Both the position numbers and the translations under genes were made by a program. A DNA stretch of 47,080 nt from Lachnospiraceae bacterium (GTDB taxonomy: Bacteria; Bacillota; Clostridia; Lachnospirales; Lachnospiraceae), in contig JAFXAZ010000072.1 in the NCBI GenBank assembly GCA_017521985.1, positions 1-47,080 of the forward strand. Reading direction: 5' to 3'. Below are positions 8,529-16,438 of this stretch, piece by piece; within the stretch, counting starts at the first letter, position 1; each line of letters starts with the position of its first letter. Under the pieces are notes generated by a model. It worked only from the letters and a program-made list of their open reading frames with translations. It did no database searches and was not told the DNA's origin.

Positions 8529-9839
8529 TTAATTTACAAATGCACCATAAATCGCTTTAATTGCAGTTTCAAAGTCACGGTTTGCAACTCCAATAATGAT
8601 ATTCTGCTCGCTGGAGCCTTGGTCTATCATCTTAATGTTGACGTCAACAGCAGCCAATGCCTTGAATACCGTCGCTGCAGTACCTTTCTGTGCTCGCATA
8701 CCACGACCTACAACCGCGATAAGTGCCAGATCCGCTTCAATGTCAATGCTGTCCGGCTTTGCAAGTCTGTGGATTGCAGAAACTACGCTCTGCTCTTTGT
8801 CTATAAATTCATCCTGGTGTACGAATACGGTCATGGTATCAATACCGGACGGAATATGCTCAAAGGAAATACCGTAATCTTCAAATGCCTGCAGCACCTT
8901 ACGTCCAAAACCGATTTCAGAGTTCATCATATCTTTTTCGATATTTACTGCACAGAACCCTTTCTTACCTGCAATACCGGTAATAATATACTGGGACTTC
9001 TGGCAGGTGCTTCCTACAATCCATGTACCCGCATCTTCCGGTGCGTTGGTATTCTTAATATTAATCGGAATATTTTCCTGTCTAACCGGGAAAATGGCAT
9101 CCTCGTGGAGTACGCTTGCACCCATGTATGCCAACTCACGAAGCTCTTTATAGGTAATAACACTGATTGGTGCAGGATTTTTTACGATACGTGGGTCTGC
9201 GGTCAACACGCCGGAAACGTCTGTCCAATTCTCATACACATCTGCACGGATTGCCTTAGCCACAATCGCACCGGTAATATCAGAACCGCCTCGGCTGAAG
9301 GTCTTAATGCGGCCATCCTCGTATGCACCATAAAAACCAGGTACAACTGCTCTGCTGAACTGACCCAAATATTTGCTCATAATTTCATGGGTAGTTTCTG
9401 CATCAAATTCACCGTTATCTGTAAAGCGAATTACCTTTGCTGCATCCACAAACTCAAAGCCAAGATATGCTGCCATAATAATACCGTTTAAATACTCACC
9501 ACGGCTTGCCGCATAGTCTTTACCTGCTTTTGCCTTAAAATTCTCAGCAATTGCAGCAAACTCTGCATCCATAGATAAATCCAGCTTTAAACCACTGATA
9601 ATCTCTTTGTAACGGTCATGAATTGCTTCTAATTCCTTGGAAAAGTCTTTGTCTGCCTCTGCAAGTGCGTAGCAGCCATACAGCATGTCTGTAACCTTGG
9701 TATCCTCGCTGAAACGCTTTCCCGGTGCACTCGGTACCACATAAGCTCTCTGCTTATCTGCACGAATAATATCCCCTACTTTTTTGAACTGAGCAGCACT
9801 TGCAAGTGAACTGCCGCCGAATTTTACTACTTTCTTCAT
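8529..9839 (-). CDS. lysC: Aspartate kinase
   Basis: Aspartokinase phosphorylates L-aspartate with ATP, the entry step to lysine, diaminopimelate, threonine and methionine. The 436-residue product begins KKVVKFGGSSLA, the amino-acid-kinase nucleotide loop. It carries the substrate region FSRGGSDITGAIVAKA (about 180-196) and the segment ENWTDVSGVLTADPRIV. The C-terminal third holds two ACT-type regulatory modules, including LIAVVGRGM and IKMIDQGSSEQNIIIGV. The length is that of a monofunctional aspartokinase. It is the last gene of hom-apgM-lysC (gap 23 bases), so in this operon it probably feeds threonine; feedback by threonine or lysine cannot be read from the sequence. A GAGGA site precedes the ATG. 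Confidence 0.95.
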   Translation of the reverse strand: MKKVVKFGGSSLASAAQFKKVGDIIRADKQRAYVVPSAPGKRFSEDTKVTDMLYGCYALAEADKDFSKELEAIHDRYKEIISGLKLDLSMDAEFAAIAENFKAKAGKDYAASRGEYLNGIIMAAYLGFEFVDAAKVIRFTDNGEFDAETTHEIMSKYLGQFSRAVVPGFYGAYEDGRIKTFSRGGSDITGAIVAKAIRADVYENWTDVSGVLTADPRIVKNPAPISVITYKELRELAYMGASVLHEDAIFPVRQENIPINIKNTNAPEDAGTWIVGSTCQKSQYIITGIAGKKGFCAVNIEKDMMNSEIGFGRKVLQAFEDYGISFEHIPSGIDTMTVFVHQDEFIDKEQSVVSAIHRLAKPDSIDIEADLALIAVVGRGMRAQKGTAATVFKALAAVDVNIKMIDQGSSEQNIIIGVANRDFETAIKAIYGAFVN

Positions 9840-9862
9840 AATATTATCCTCTTTGTGTATAA

Positions 9863-11065
9863 TTATTTACTAAATAACTTTTCTATTAACTTATATCCTT
9901 CTGCGGTAAAATTACCACTAATCTGCGCTTCTGCTTCGTTATAATTCCACTCGTGTGCCTCTTTCGCCGTGCTGTCATACAATAAATATGGCACGCTGTC
10001 AGAAGAATGAGTGCGAATGCAGATTGGCGTCGGATGATCCGGAAGAACCATTAAACGGTAATCTTCGCCTGCCGCTTCTAACTTCTCGCAAATTGGCCCG
10101 ATTACTTTTTCGTCCAGATACTCGATAGCCAGAACTTTGCGTTCTACGCTGCCTTGATGCCCCATTTCATCCGGTGCTTCCACATGAACATATGCAAAAT
10201 CATATCCGTCCTCGGTAAGACCTTTCACCGCAGCCTCAACTTTACCTGCATAATTGGTATGAAGTCCGCCGTTCGCTCCTTCCACCTGTGCCACGCCCAT
10301 ATGAGCACCTACCGCAATACCCTTTAACAGGTCAACGGCAGAAACCATAAGTCCTTTCTTTCCGGTCTTTTCGTAGAAATCACTTACCTGCGGCTTGGTG
10401 CCTGCGCCCCAGAACCAACAGCAGTTTGCCGGATTTAAGCCCTGTTTTTTGCGCTCCACATTAATCGGATGGTCCTTTAAAAGCTCGTAGCTTACCTTCA
10501 TCATATGTAACAACGTTTCTTCTTCCGGAAGATGCTGTCCGATTACCTGCCCCAACACATCATGAGGCTGAACCAATTCTACAACGCGTCCTTTTTTCCA
10601 AATCAGGCAATGCCTGTAGCTGGTGCCGACATAAAACTGATAAATTTCATCCTGCAATGCTTTGCGAACCACATCCACTAACACCGCACAATCCTCTGTG
10701 GAAATCTCAGAAGAGCTGTGGTCAATGATAACTTGCTCTTCAAACGGCTTATCTTCCTCGGAAATGGTTACGATATTGCACCTGAGTGCAATGTCCGTAT
10801 CCTCCATCGGTACTCCGATGCTAAGCGCTTCCAACGGAGAACGTCCGGAATAATTTTCCTGTGGATTATAGCCCATAACTGCCAGATTTGCAACATCGCT
10901 GCCCGGCTTCATTCCTGCAGGTACGGTTTGCACCATACCAATCTCGGACATCTTACTCAATCTGTCCAAAACAGGGGTCTTTGCATATTTTAATGGTGTT
11001 TGGCCGTCCAGCTTATCAATCGGACGGTCTGCCATACCATCCCCCAACACAATAATATATTTCAT
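9863..11065 (-). CDS. ApgM-type phosphoglycerate mutase relative, proposed homoserine kinase
   Basis: The 400-residue product belongs to the archaeal-type, cofactor-independent phosphoglycerate mutase branch of the alkaline-phosphatase superfamily. It starts MKYIIVLGDGMADRP with a metal-binding Asp, has the GSDVANLAVMGY segment carrying the presumed phosphorylated Ser (about 56), and has metal ligands in HVEAPDEMGHQG and LPDHPTP. One branch of this family has been proposed as a homoserine kinase because its genes lie with threonine genes. Here it sits between hom and lysC with gaps of 24 and 23 bases, and no GHMP-type thrB is seen in the window. The homoserine kinase role is therefore likely, but it is an inference. 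An AAGGAGG site precedes the start. Confidence 0.85.
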   Translation of the reverse strand: MKYIIVLGDGMADRPIDKLDGQTPLKYAKTPVLDRLSKMSEIGMVQTVPAGMKPGSDVANLAVMGYNPQENYSGRSPLEALSIGVPMEDTDIALRCNIVTISEEDKPFEEQVIIDHSSSEISTEDCAVLVDVVRKALQDEIYQFYVGTSYRHCLIWKKGRVVELVQPHDVLGQVIGQHLPEEETLLHMMKVSYELLKDHPINVERKKQGLNPANCCWFWGAGTKPQVSDFYEKTGKKGLMVSAVDLLKGIAVGAHMGVAQVEGANGGLHTNYAGKVEAAVKGLTEDGYDFAYVHVEAPDEMGHQGSVERKVLAIEYLDEKVIGPICEKLEAAGEDYRLMVLPDHPTPICIRTHSSDSVPYLLYDSTAKEAHEWNYNEAEAQISGNFTAEGYKLIEKLFSK

Positions 11066-11089
11066 ACTCCGCCTCCTTACGTATAAGCC

Positions 11090-12295
11090 CTATGCAATAC
11101 GAATTCTGCTGATTGCACCTGTAAGCTTGGCATAACAATCTGCAAACTCTTTTTCACTCATTACATCTGTCATGAAGGCTCTCTCCTGTGGCTGACTTTC
11201 TAAATCAATATAGGTAACATCACCAAATAAGGCGTTTACCTCTGCTGCACTGTCTGCCTTTACACGCACCAAGAACTGCTTAGTCATATCGTCTACAGAC
11301 ATCTGCTTAGCCGGCTCTGCACTCCAATTACAGGAAAGGTGCTTGCCCATGCTCTGTGCCACTGCAACTACATCTGCACAAACAGCGCTTGCTGTAGGGA
11401 GCTTGCCTGCACCTGCTCCATAAAACATGGCATCACCAAGCATATTGCCATGCACTAAAATACCATTAAATACATCATTTACCATATATAAAGGATGACG
11501 CTTCTTTACCAAACAAGGAGATACCATAGCAGCCACCTTGTCGCCTACCATCTGACTCTGACCTAATAATTTGATACTCATGCCCAGCTTTCTGGCGTAC
11601 ATAAAATCCACACTGGTGATAGAAGTAATGCCTTCTACGTATAAATTTTCGTAAGCCACATTTTTACCGCACATCAAAGAGGATAAAATAGCAATCTTGC
11701 GTCCTGCATCATGGCCTTCCACGTCTGCTTCCGGATTACGCTCCGCATAACCCATATCCTGAGCCTCTTTTAATACCTCGGCATAATCTGCACCTTCCCT
11801 GTCCATCTTTGTCAGCATATAGTTGGTGGTACCATTTAAAATACCGGTAATACTTTCTATCTTGTCTGCGGTAATGCAGTTCATAATATTGCGGATAATC
11901 GGAATACCGCCGCCTACACTTGCTTCAAATAAATAGCTGCAGTTATGTTCCTTTGCAATCTCAATAAGTTCAGGTCCAAATGCTTCTACCAGTTCCTTGT
12001 TGGATGTACAAACGCTTTTGCCTGCTTCCAATGCTCTGCGGGAGTAATCATATGCAACACGCTTACCTCCCATGGTCTCGCAGCAAATCAAAACTTCCGG
12101 GTCGTTAATAATCATATCAATGTCATGTACAACCTTGGACTCAAACTTATGTCCCGGAAAATCCCTCAAATCAAGAATGTACTTTACCTCGATATCTATT
12201 CCGGTTCTTTTCAGAATTTCATCATGGTTCACATCCAAAACTTCAGCCACACCGCTTCCTACGGTACCGAAACCAAATATTGCTACTTTAATCAT
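11090..12295 (-). CDS. hom: Homoserine dehydrogenase
   Basis: Homoserine dehydrogenase reduces aspartate semialdehyde to homoserine with NAD(P)H. The 401-residue product starts MIKVAIFGFGTVGSGV, a Rossmann glycine motif. It has the family segment GGGIPIIRNIMNCITADKI with GILNGTTNYMLTKM, and the catalytic-domain stretch EADVEGHDAGRKIAILSS. The C-terminal residues form an ACT-like regulatory part. I placed the start at 12295, where GAGGA lies about nine bases upstream; the longer frame to 12340 would include the promoter. It is the first gene of hom-apgM-lysC and is transcribed from the promoter at 12339-12367. No riboswitch or T-box is seen in the short leader. Confidence 0.95.
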   Translation of the reverse strand: MIKVAIFGFGTVGSGVAEVLDVNHDEILKRTGIDIEVKYILDLRDFPGHKFESKVVHDIDMIINDPEVLICCETMGGKRVAYDYSRRALEAGKSVCTSNKELVEAFGPELIEIAKEHNCSYLFEASVGGGIPIIRNIMNCITADKIESITGILNGTTNYMLTKMDREGADYAEVLKEAQDMGYAERNPEADVEGHDAGRKIAILSSLMCGKNVAYENLYVEGITSITSVDFMYARKLGMSIKLLGQSQMVGDKVAAMVSPCLVKKRHPLYMVNDVFNGILVHGNMLGDAMFYGAGAGKLPTASAVCADVVAVAQSMGKHLSCNWSAEPAKQMSVDDMTKQFLVRVKADSAAEVNALFGDVTYIDLESQPQERAFMTDVMSEKEFADCYAKLTGAISRIRIA

Positions 12296-12338
12296 ACTAT
12301 GTATCCTCATTCTTCTATATGTTTCCACTATGCTCAAC

Positions 12339-12367
12339 ATTTTAGCACATTAAAGTGCAACTTGCAA
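12339..12367 (-). promoter_or_regulatory. Promoter of the hom-apgM-lysC operon
   Basis: On the minus strand TTGCAA (12367-12362) is separated by 17 bases from TAAAAT (12344-12339), about 44 bases upstream of the hom ATG. Confidence 0.75.
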
Positions 12368-12391
12368 TTGTTAAGATTATATATTTTATCA

Positions 12392-12420
12392 TTGAAAAAT
12401 GTGTTTTTTTTTGTTATACT
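12392..12420 (+). promoter_or_regulatory. Promoter of the nitroreductase gene
   Basis: TTGAAA (12392-12397) and TATACT (12415-12420) have a 17-base spacer and lie 34 bases before the start codon. It is divergent from the hom promoter. Confidence 0.75.
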
Positions 12421-12453
12421 TATAAAAATACTTTAAAAGAAGGAGGAATCGCT

Positions 12454-12996
12454 ATGGAAGTAAGAGATTGTCTTAAAAGCAGACGCTCTATTCGCAAATT
12501 TACTGCTCAGGCAGTTGCTCCTGAATTGATAGCTGATTTAATCGAGACTACCAGCTACAGCCCAAGCTGGAAGCACACTCAGATTTGCCGCTATGTAGCC
12601 GTTACCGGTGCGTTAAAGGATCGCATTGCTGAGGAATGCACTTCCTTTTATCCTCATAATTGTGAGATTATCAAGAACGCTCCACTGCTTATGGTTCAGT
12701 GCTTTATCAAGAACCGTTCCGGTTTTGAACGTGATGGTTCTTACAGCACCCACAGAGAAGGCGGCTGGCAGATGTATGATGCCGGTATTCAGGCCGGTGC
12801 TCTTTGCAATGCAGCACATGACTTAGGACTTGGCAGTGTTATTTTAGGTATCTTTGATGATGTCAAGGTTGCCGAGCTTATTCATTTATCAGAAGACAGG
12901 GAGGTTGTAGCCCTCATTCCTATGGGATACGCAGATGAAACCCCTAATGCTCCTCGCAGAAAATCTGTAGAGGATTTATTGACATTCTTATCGTAA
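12454..12996 (+). CDS. Nitroreductase family FMN oxidoreductase
   Basis: The 180-residue product is a small nitroreductase-fold flavoprotein, the family that reduces nitroaromatics, quinones or flavins with NAD(P)H, usually as dimers. It opens with [19 protein letters not shown], the FMN-phosphate Arg motif. It contains [17 protein letters not shown], the usual SPSxxNxQPW region with His in place of Asn, and later [21 protein letters not shown], the typical helix and glycine stretch. The start at 12454 has an AGAAGGAGG site; the longer frame to 12355 overlaps the promoter. Its own promoter is divergent from hom. The physiological substrate is unknown; proximity to pyrB is probably incidental. 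Confidence 0.88.
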   Translation: MEVRDCLKSRRSIRKFTAQAVAPELIADLIETTSYSPSWKHTQICRYVAVTGALKDRIAEECTSFYPHNCEIIKNAPLLMVQCFIKNRSGFERDGSYSTHREGGWQMYDAGIQAGALCNAAHDLGLGSVILGIFDDVKVAELIHLSEDREVVALIPMGYADETPNAPRRKSVEDLLTFLS

Positions 12997-13004
12997 TTTA
13001 TTTC

Positions 13005-13028
13005 AGGATCGGATTTTTATTCGGTCCT
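13005..13028 (+). terminator. Stem-loop between the nitroreductase gene and pyrB
   Basis: A 10-bp imperfect stem (two G-T pairs) with a TTTT loop lies in the 70-base gap. The T content after it is weak, so it may be an inefficient terminator or an attenuating hairpin before pyrB. Confidence 0.45.
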
Positions 13029-13066
13029 CATATTTTGTTTACATCAAAAGAAAAGGAGTACGAACT

Positions 13067-13984
13067 ATGAGACATTTAATGAGACCACTTGACTTTTCTG
13101 TAGAGGAGCTGAATGCCCTCTTCGACTTAGCAAAGGATATCGAATTTAACCGCGCTAAGTATGCACATGCCTGTGATGGCAAAATCCTGGCTACCTGTTT
13201 TTATGAACCAAGTACCAGAACCCGTTTAAGCTTTGAATCTGCCATGCTTAGTCTGGGCGGACAGGTATTAGGCTTTGCTTCTGCAAGCTCCTCTTCCGCT
13301 GCCAAAGGCGAAAGCGTATCCGACACCATCCGCACGGTATCCTGTTTTGCAGACATCTGTGCCATGAGGCACCCAAAAGAAGGTGCACCAATGGTAGCGG
13401 CTGCAAAATCCAAGATTCCAGTAATCAATGCAGGCGACGGCGGACACCAGCACCCAACCCAGACACTTACTGACTTATTAACCATCCGTTCCTTAAAAGG
13501 ACGCCTGGATAATTTTACCATCGGTTTCTGCGGCGACTTAAAATTTGGCCGTACCGTACACTCTCTTATCCATGCACTGGTTCGCTATGAAAATATTAAC
13601 TTTGTCTTCATCTCTCCGGATGAATTAAAGGTACCTGATTATATTATCGATGAATTAAAAGAACACAATATTCCTTACGAAGAAGTTATCAGCTTAGAGG
13701 AACACATCGGCGAGCTGGATTTACTCTACATGACACGTGTTCAAAGAGAGCGCTTCTTTAACGAAGAAGACTATGTTCGCCTGAAAGACTTCTATATTTT
13801 GGACAAAAAGAAAATGGAAAAGGCCAAAGAAGACATGCTGGTGCTTCACCCACTGCCACGTGTAAACGAAATTTCCGTGGAAATTGATGATGACCCAAGA
13901 GCCGTGTATTTCGACCAGGTTCAGTACGGCAAATATGTCCGCATGGCACTGATTCTCACATTATTAGATATTAAGGTAGACTAA
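13067..13984 (+). CDS. pyrB: Aspartate carbamoyltransferase catalytic subunit
   Basis: PyrB condenses carbamoyl phosphate with aspartate in the first committed step of pyrimidine synthesis. The 305-residue product has the carbamoyl-phosphate motif [11 protein letters not shown] (about 47-57), [13 protein letters not shown] with the Ser/Lys loop supplied to the neighbouring subunit, [12 protein letters not shown], the aspartate-binding MTRVQRERF and the end motif HPLPRVNEI. The length is normal. AAAAGGAG stands before the ATG. It is followed after 11 bases by pyrI, so a dodecameric ATCase of the enterobacterial architecture (catalytic trimers plus regulatory dimers) is expected. Confidence 0.97.
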   Translation: MRHLMRPLDFSVEELNALFDLAKDIEFNRAKYAHACDGKILATCFYEPSTRTRLSFESAMLSLGGQVLGFASASSSSAAKGESVSDTIRTVSCFADICAMRHPKEGAPMVAAAKSKIPVINAGDGGHQHPTQTLTDLLTIRSLKGRLDNFTIGFCGDLKFGRTVHSLIHALVRYENINFVFISPDELKVPDYIIDELKEHNIPYEEVISLEEHIGELDLLYMTRVQRERFFNEEDYVRLKDFYILDKKKMEKAKEDMLVLHPLPRVNEISVEIDDDPRAVYFDQVQYGKYVRMALILTLLDIKVD

Positions 13985-13995
13985 GGAGGCGCACT

Positions 13996-14430
13996 ATGTT
14001 AAACGTTGGAAAAATTGACGAAGGCTTTGTATTAGACCACATCCCTGCAGGTATGAGCCTTGATATATACAAATACCTGCACTTAGACAAATTAGACTGT
14101 ACCGTTGCTATTATCAAAAACGCCAAAAGCAATAAATTAGGTAAAAAAGACATCTTAAAAGTAGAATGCAGTGTTGACGTTTTAGACCTGGATGTCCTCG
14201 CCGTTTTAAATCAGGGTATTACCGTAAACGTAATCAAAGATTCCGTTATCGTAGAAAAGAAAGCTTTAGAGCTTCCAAAACAGATTCGCGGCGTCATCAA
14301 ATGTAAAAACCCACGCTGCATCACCTCCATCGAACAGGAATTACCACACATCTTTACGCTTACAGATACAGACAAAAAAGTTTACCGCTGCATTTATTGC
14401 GAAGAGAAGTTTAATGGAAAGTGGAGTTGA
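13996..14430 (+). CDS. pyrI: Aspartate carbamoyltransferase regulatory subunit
   Basis: PyrI binds nucleotide effectors and bridges PyrB trimers. The 144-residue product has an N-terminal nucleotide-binding domain (VGKIDEGFVLDHIPAG) and a C-terminal zinc domain with four cysteines at about 103, 108, 132 and 135 (CKNPRC and CIYC), matching the CxxxxC...CxxC arrangement. It follows pyrB after 11 bases with an AAGGAGG site overlapping the pyrB stop region. A strong terminator follows. Effector preference (CTP or ATP) cannot be read from the sequence. Confidence 0.96.
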   Translation: MLNVGKIDEGFVLDHIPAGMSLDIYKYLHLDKLDCTVAIIKNAKSNKLGKKDILKVECSVDVLDLDVLAVLNQGITVNVIKDSVIVEKKALELPKQIRGVIKCKNPRCITSIEQELPHIFTLTDTDKKVYRCIYCEEKFNGKWS

Positions 14431-14461
14431 GCTAATTTAAATAATCTATTGTAAAAGCATC

Positions 14462-14502
14462 AACAGCCGTACCGGTAGGGAATTCCTACTGGTACGGCTG
14501 TT
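14462..14502 (+). terminator. Terminator after pyrBI
   Basis: An 18-bp stem with one G-T pair and a five-base loop (GAATT) is followed by TTCTTTTA on the plus strand. Confidence 0.9.
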
Positions 14503-14538
14503 CTTTTACTAATTCATCTCTCAAACAAAAACGATATA

Positions 14539-15252
14539 TTATACTCCCCGTATATACTCTCTCAATTTCTCTACACTGGTATTTACCACCAGTTCTTCCG
14601 GGAAATCTGTATCCTTAAGCACCTTATCTGCATAGGTAAAGTCCCCTATCTGCGGTGCGAAGTGACTATCCGTGCCAACAATAACAGGCACCCCATACTC
14701 CTTGCAAAGCGACAGATATGTCTGCACATTCTCAAGACCGCCTTTTCGGAAGCTTTTGGGACTAAGAGAGGTATTGTTTACCTCCAAAAGTACCCTTTTC
14801 TCCCCCGCGGCCTGTACCAGCCTGTCATACTCTAATGGATAGCGGGAGTCATCCGGATGCCCGATAATCTGCACCGCCGGGTTGTCCATGACCTTAATCA
14901 GACAGTCCGTATTCTCTCTGGCCGTTCCTGAAGTCACGCAAGGTAAATGCATACTGGCAATCACATAATCCATACGTGCAAGCACACTATCGTCCAAATC
15001 GAAATGACCTTCCAAATCAATAATGTTGGCCTCGCATCCCTTCAAAACACGCATCCCCTTATATTCATCAGGCAAAACCTTAAAATTCTCAAAAAAATAC
15101 GGATGCGGTCCACCCGGCATAGCCGGTGCATGCTCACTAAACCCATACACTGACAGCCCCTTTGCATATGCGGCTGCTACATTTTCCTGAAAGGTACTGT
15201 AAGCATGCCCCCCTGCAATAGAGTGTGTATGCAAATCTATAATATATTTCAT
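14539..15252 (-). CDS. PHP-domain metal-dependent phosphatase/hydrolase (YcdX-like)
   Basis: The 237-residue product is a stand-alone PHP domain, a trinuclear metal fold that hydrolyses phosphoesters. Metal-ligand motifs are DLHTHS (about 6-11), FSEHAPAMPGGPH (about 38-50), a Glu in GCEANI, ASMHLP, IGHPDDSRY and the closing VGTDSHFAPQIG. The order and spacing match the YcdX group. I set the start at 15252, since AAGGA stands six bases upstream; the ATG at 15258 is too close. Ten bases separate it from the DUF1836 gene upstream, so they are probably co-transcribed. The substrate is not known. Confidence 0.88.
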   Translation of the reverse strand: MKYIIDLHTHSIAGGHAYSTFQENVAAAYAKGLSVYGFSEHAPAMPGGPHPYFFENFKVLPDEYKGMRVLKGCEANIIDLEGHFDLDDSVLARMDYVIASMHLPCVTSGTARENTDCLIKVMDNPAVQIIGHPDDSRYPLEYDRLVQAAGEKRVLLEVNNTSLSPKSFRKGGLENVQTYLSLCKEYGVPVIVGTDSHFAPQIGDFTYADKVLKDTDFPEELVVNTSVEKLREYIRGV

Positions 15253-15261
15253 AACCATTCC

Positions 15262-15870
15262 TTACTTTTTCTTTGGATTTATGTCCGGCAAATCATCAAT
15301 CAGCTTTTCAATAATAAGCTTTTTCACATATACGTCAAAGCTCAGCGCACATATAAATGCAAATTTTTTTAAAAATCTTTGATGTTCTTCCGGTGCTTCA
15401 GCAAACTGTTCTTGTGCAAGCTTGTACTTCATCACTACATCCTGCTTTAACACTTCCATCTGAGACTTTTCCATGGAAAATACTTCATCATAAATATCCT
15501 CGATCTTCAAGCCTCCTTCATTTGCAAAAAAATGCTCATTTAAAGGAGCAAAAAGCTTCTGAATATCGCCGATAGACAAAATACCCTTGAAGTAATATAT
15601 CAAAATCAGCACCAGAATATGTTCCTTGGAATATTTCTTCTTAATAGGAGCAGGAAGCAAATCATTTTTGGCATAATTATTAATCATGGTCTTGGTAAGA
15701 ATTTTGTCATCGTTCCCATGTCGTGCTGCGGATGCCAGATTTTCCTCCATCAGAGTAGTCACCTGATCCATATATAAATCCATATTTGGAATGTCCTTTG
15801 ATTTGATATGATCAAATCGCTCCAGACTTTGCATAATACTTTCCAATAAATTTTCTGTATCTATCGTCAT
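15262..15870 (-). CDS. DUF1836 domain protein
   Basis: The 202-residue product matches DUF1836, a Firmicute family. The segment HGNDDKILTKTMINNYAKNDLLPAPIKKKYSKEHILVLIL reads like a MerR-type winged helix (recognition region plus KxYxxEH), so a DNA-binding role is plausible but unproven. The C-terminal half is helical. The ATG at 15870 was chosen because GGAGGG lies four bases upstream. A promoter with TTGCGA and TATAAT lies just upstream, and a perfect 7-bp dyad (15921-15941) overlaps its -35 region, which fits autoregulation. It is followed by the PHP gene. Confidence 0.85.
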   Translation of the reverse strand: MTIDTENLLESIMQSLERFDHIKSKDIPNMDLYMDQVTTLMEENLASAARHGNDDKILTKTMINNYAKNDLLPAPIKKKYSKEHILVLILIYYFKGILSIGDIQKLFAPLNEHFFANEGGLKIEDIYDEVFSMEKSQMEVLKQDVVMKYKLAQEQFAEAPEEHQRFLKKFAFICALSFDVYVKKLIIEKLIDDLPDINPKKK

Positions 15871-15893
15871 AATACCCTCCACCATTATACAGT

Positions 15894-15922
15894 ATTATAG
15901 TCCAAATCTTTTTTTCTCGCAA
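15894..15922 (-). promoter_or_regulatory. Promoter of the DUF1836-PHP gene pair
   Basis: On the minus strand TTGCGA (15922-15917) precedes TATAAT (15899-15894) with a 17-base spacer. The dyad at 15921-15941 abuts the -35 box. Confidence 0.75.
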
Positions 15923-15941
15923 GTAGTATTTAAAACTACTT
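15921..15941. promoter_or_regulatory. Candidate operator dyad between the DUF1836 gene and yerC
   Basis: AAGTAGT (15921-15927) and ACTACTT (15935-15941) form a perfect 7-bp dyad with a 7-base A/T spacer. It lies between two divergent promoters. Confidence 0.5.
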
Positions 15942-15951
15942 CTTATTTAAC

Positions 15952-15980
15952 TTTACTTTTTTTTATAAATATGGTATGAT
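15952..15980 (+). promoter_or_regulatory. Promoter of the yerC-like gene
   Basis: TTTACT (15952-15957) and TATGAT (15975-15980) have a 17-base spacer, 72 bases before the ATG. The leader contains a small GCGGT/ACCGC hairpin. Confidence 0.6.
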
Positions 15981-16052
15981 TTCATTATGACAAGTTAAAA
16001 TTTTACAGAACAAAAGCGGTGTACCGCTTAAAACATTATGCGAGGTTAAGGT

Positions 16053-16349
16053 ATGAATAAAAAAATCAGAACGGATGCCGTTGACAGATTGTTCGAAGCG
16101 GTTCTAAGCCTGGAAAATAAAGAGGAGTGCTACAGTTTTTTTGAAGACTTATGTACGGTCAATGAGTTATTGAGTCTTTCTCAACGCTACGAAGTTGCTA
16201 CCATGCTCAGTGCGAAAAAGACGTATCTCGAAATTGCGGAGAAAACCGGCGCTTCCACTGCAACCATCAGCCGCGTAAACCGTTCCTTAAACTACGGCAA
16301 TGATGGTTATGAACTGATATTTTCCCGCACTCATCATGTGACAGAATAG
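16053..16349 (+). CDS. TrpR-like regulator (YerC/YecD family)
   Basis: The 98-residue product is a small all-helical protein of the TrpR-like YerC/YecD family. The helix-turn-helix region covers about residues 45-80: LSLSQRYEVATMLSAKKTYLEIAEKTGASTATISRVNRSL, with the ATISRV recognition helix. It lacks evident tryptophan-binding context, and the regulated genes of this family are not well defined. The start follows AGGTTAAGG. It has its own promoter and is convergent with the Rpn gene across a terminator. Confidence 0.9.
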   Translation: MNKKIRTDAVDRLFEAVLSLENKEECYSFFEDLCTVNELLSLSQRYEVATMLSAKKTYLEIAEKTGASTATISRVNRSLNYGNDGYELIFSRTHHVTE

Positions 16350-16381
16350 GAAACAGAGTACAAAAGTATATCCTTTCATAT

Positions 16382-16433
16382 AAAAATAGGATAAAAGATG
16401 AAGCAGGTCAGCTCCATCCTTTATCCTATTTTT
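16382..16433. terminator. Bidirectional terminator between yerC and the Rpn gene
   Basis: A long A/T-rich stem (AAAAATAGGATAAA with TTTATCCTATTTTT plus GATG/CATC) surrounds a loop of about 13 bases. The A and T runs at each end allow termination from both sides. Confidence 0.85.
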
Positions 16434-16438
16434 AGATA

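Noticed and set aside
8619-9491. Long 290-codon frame on the plus strand inside lysC
   Set aside because: It lies wholly opposite a clear aspartate kinase gene, lacks a ribosome site and shows no recognisable domain.
12295-12453. A riboswitch or T-box before hom
   Set aside because: The leader from the -10 to the ATG is under 50 bases; there is no room and no T-box sequence.
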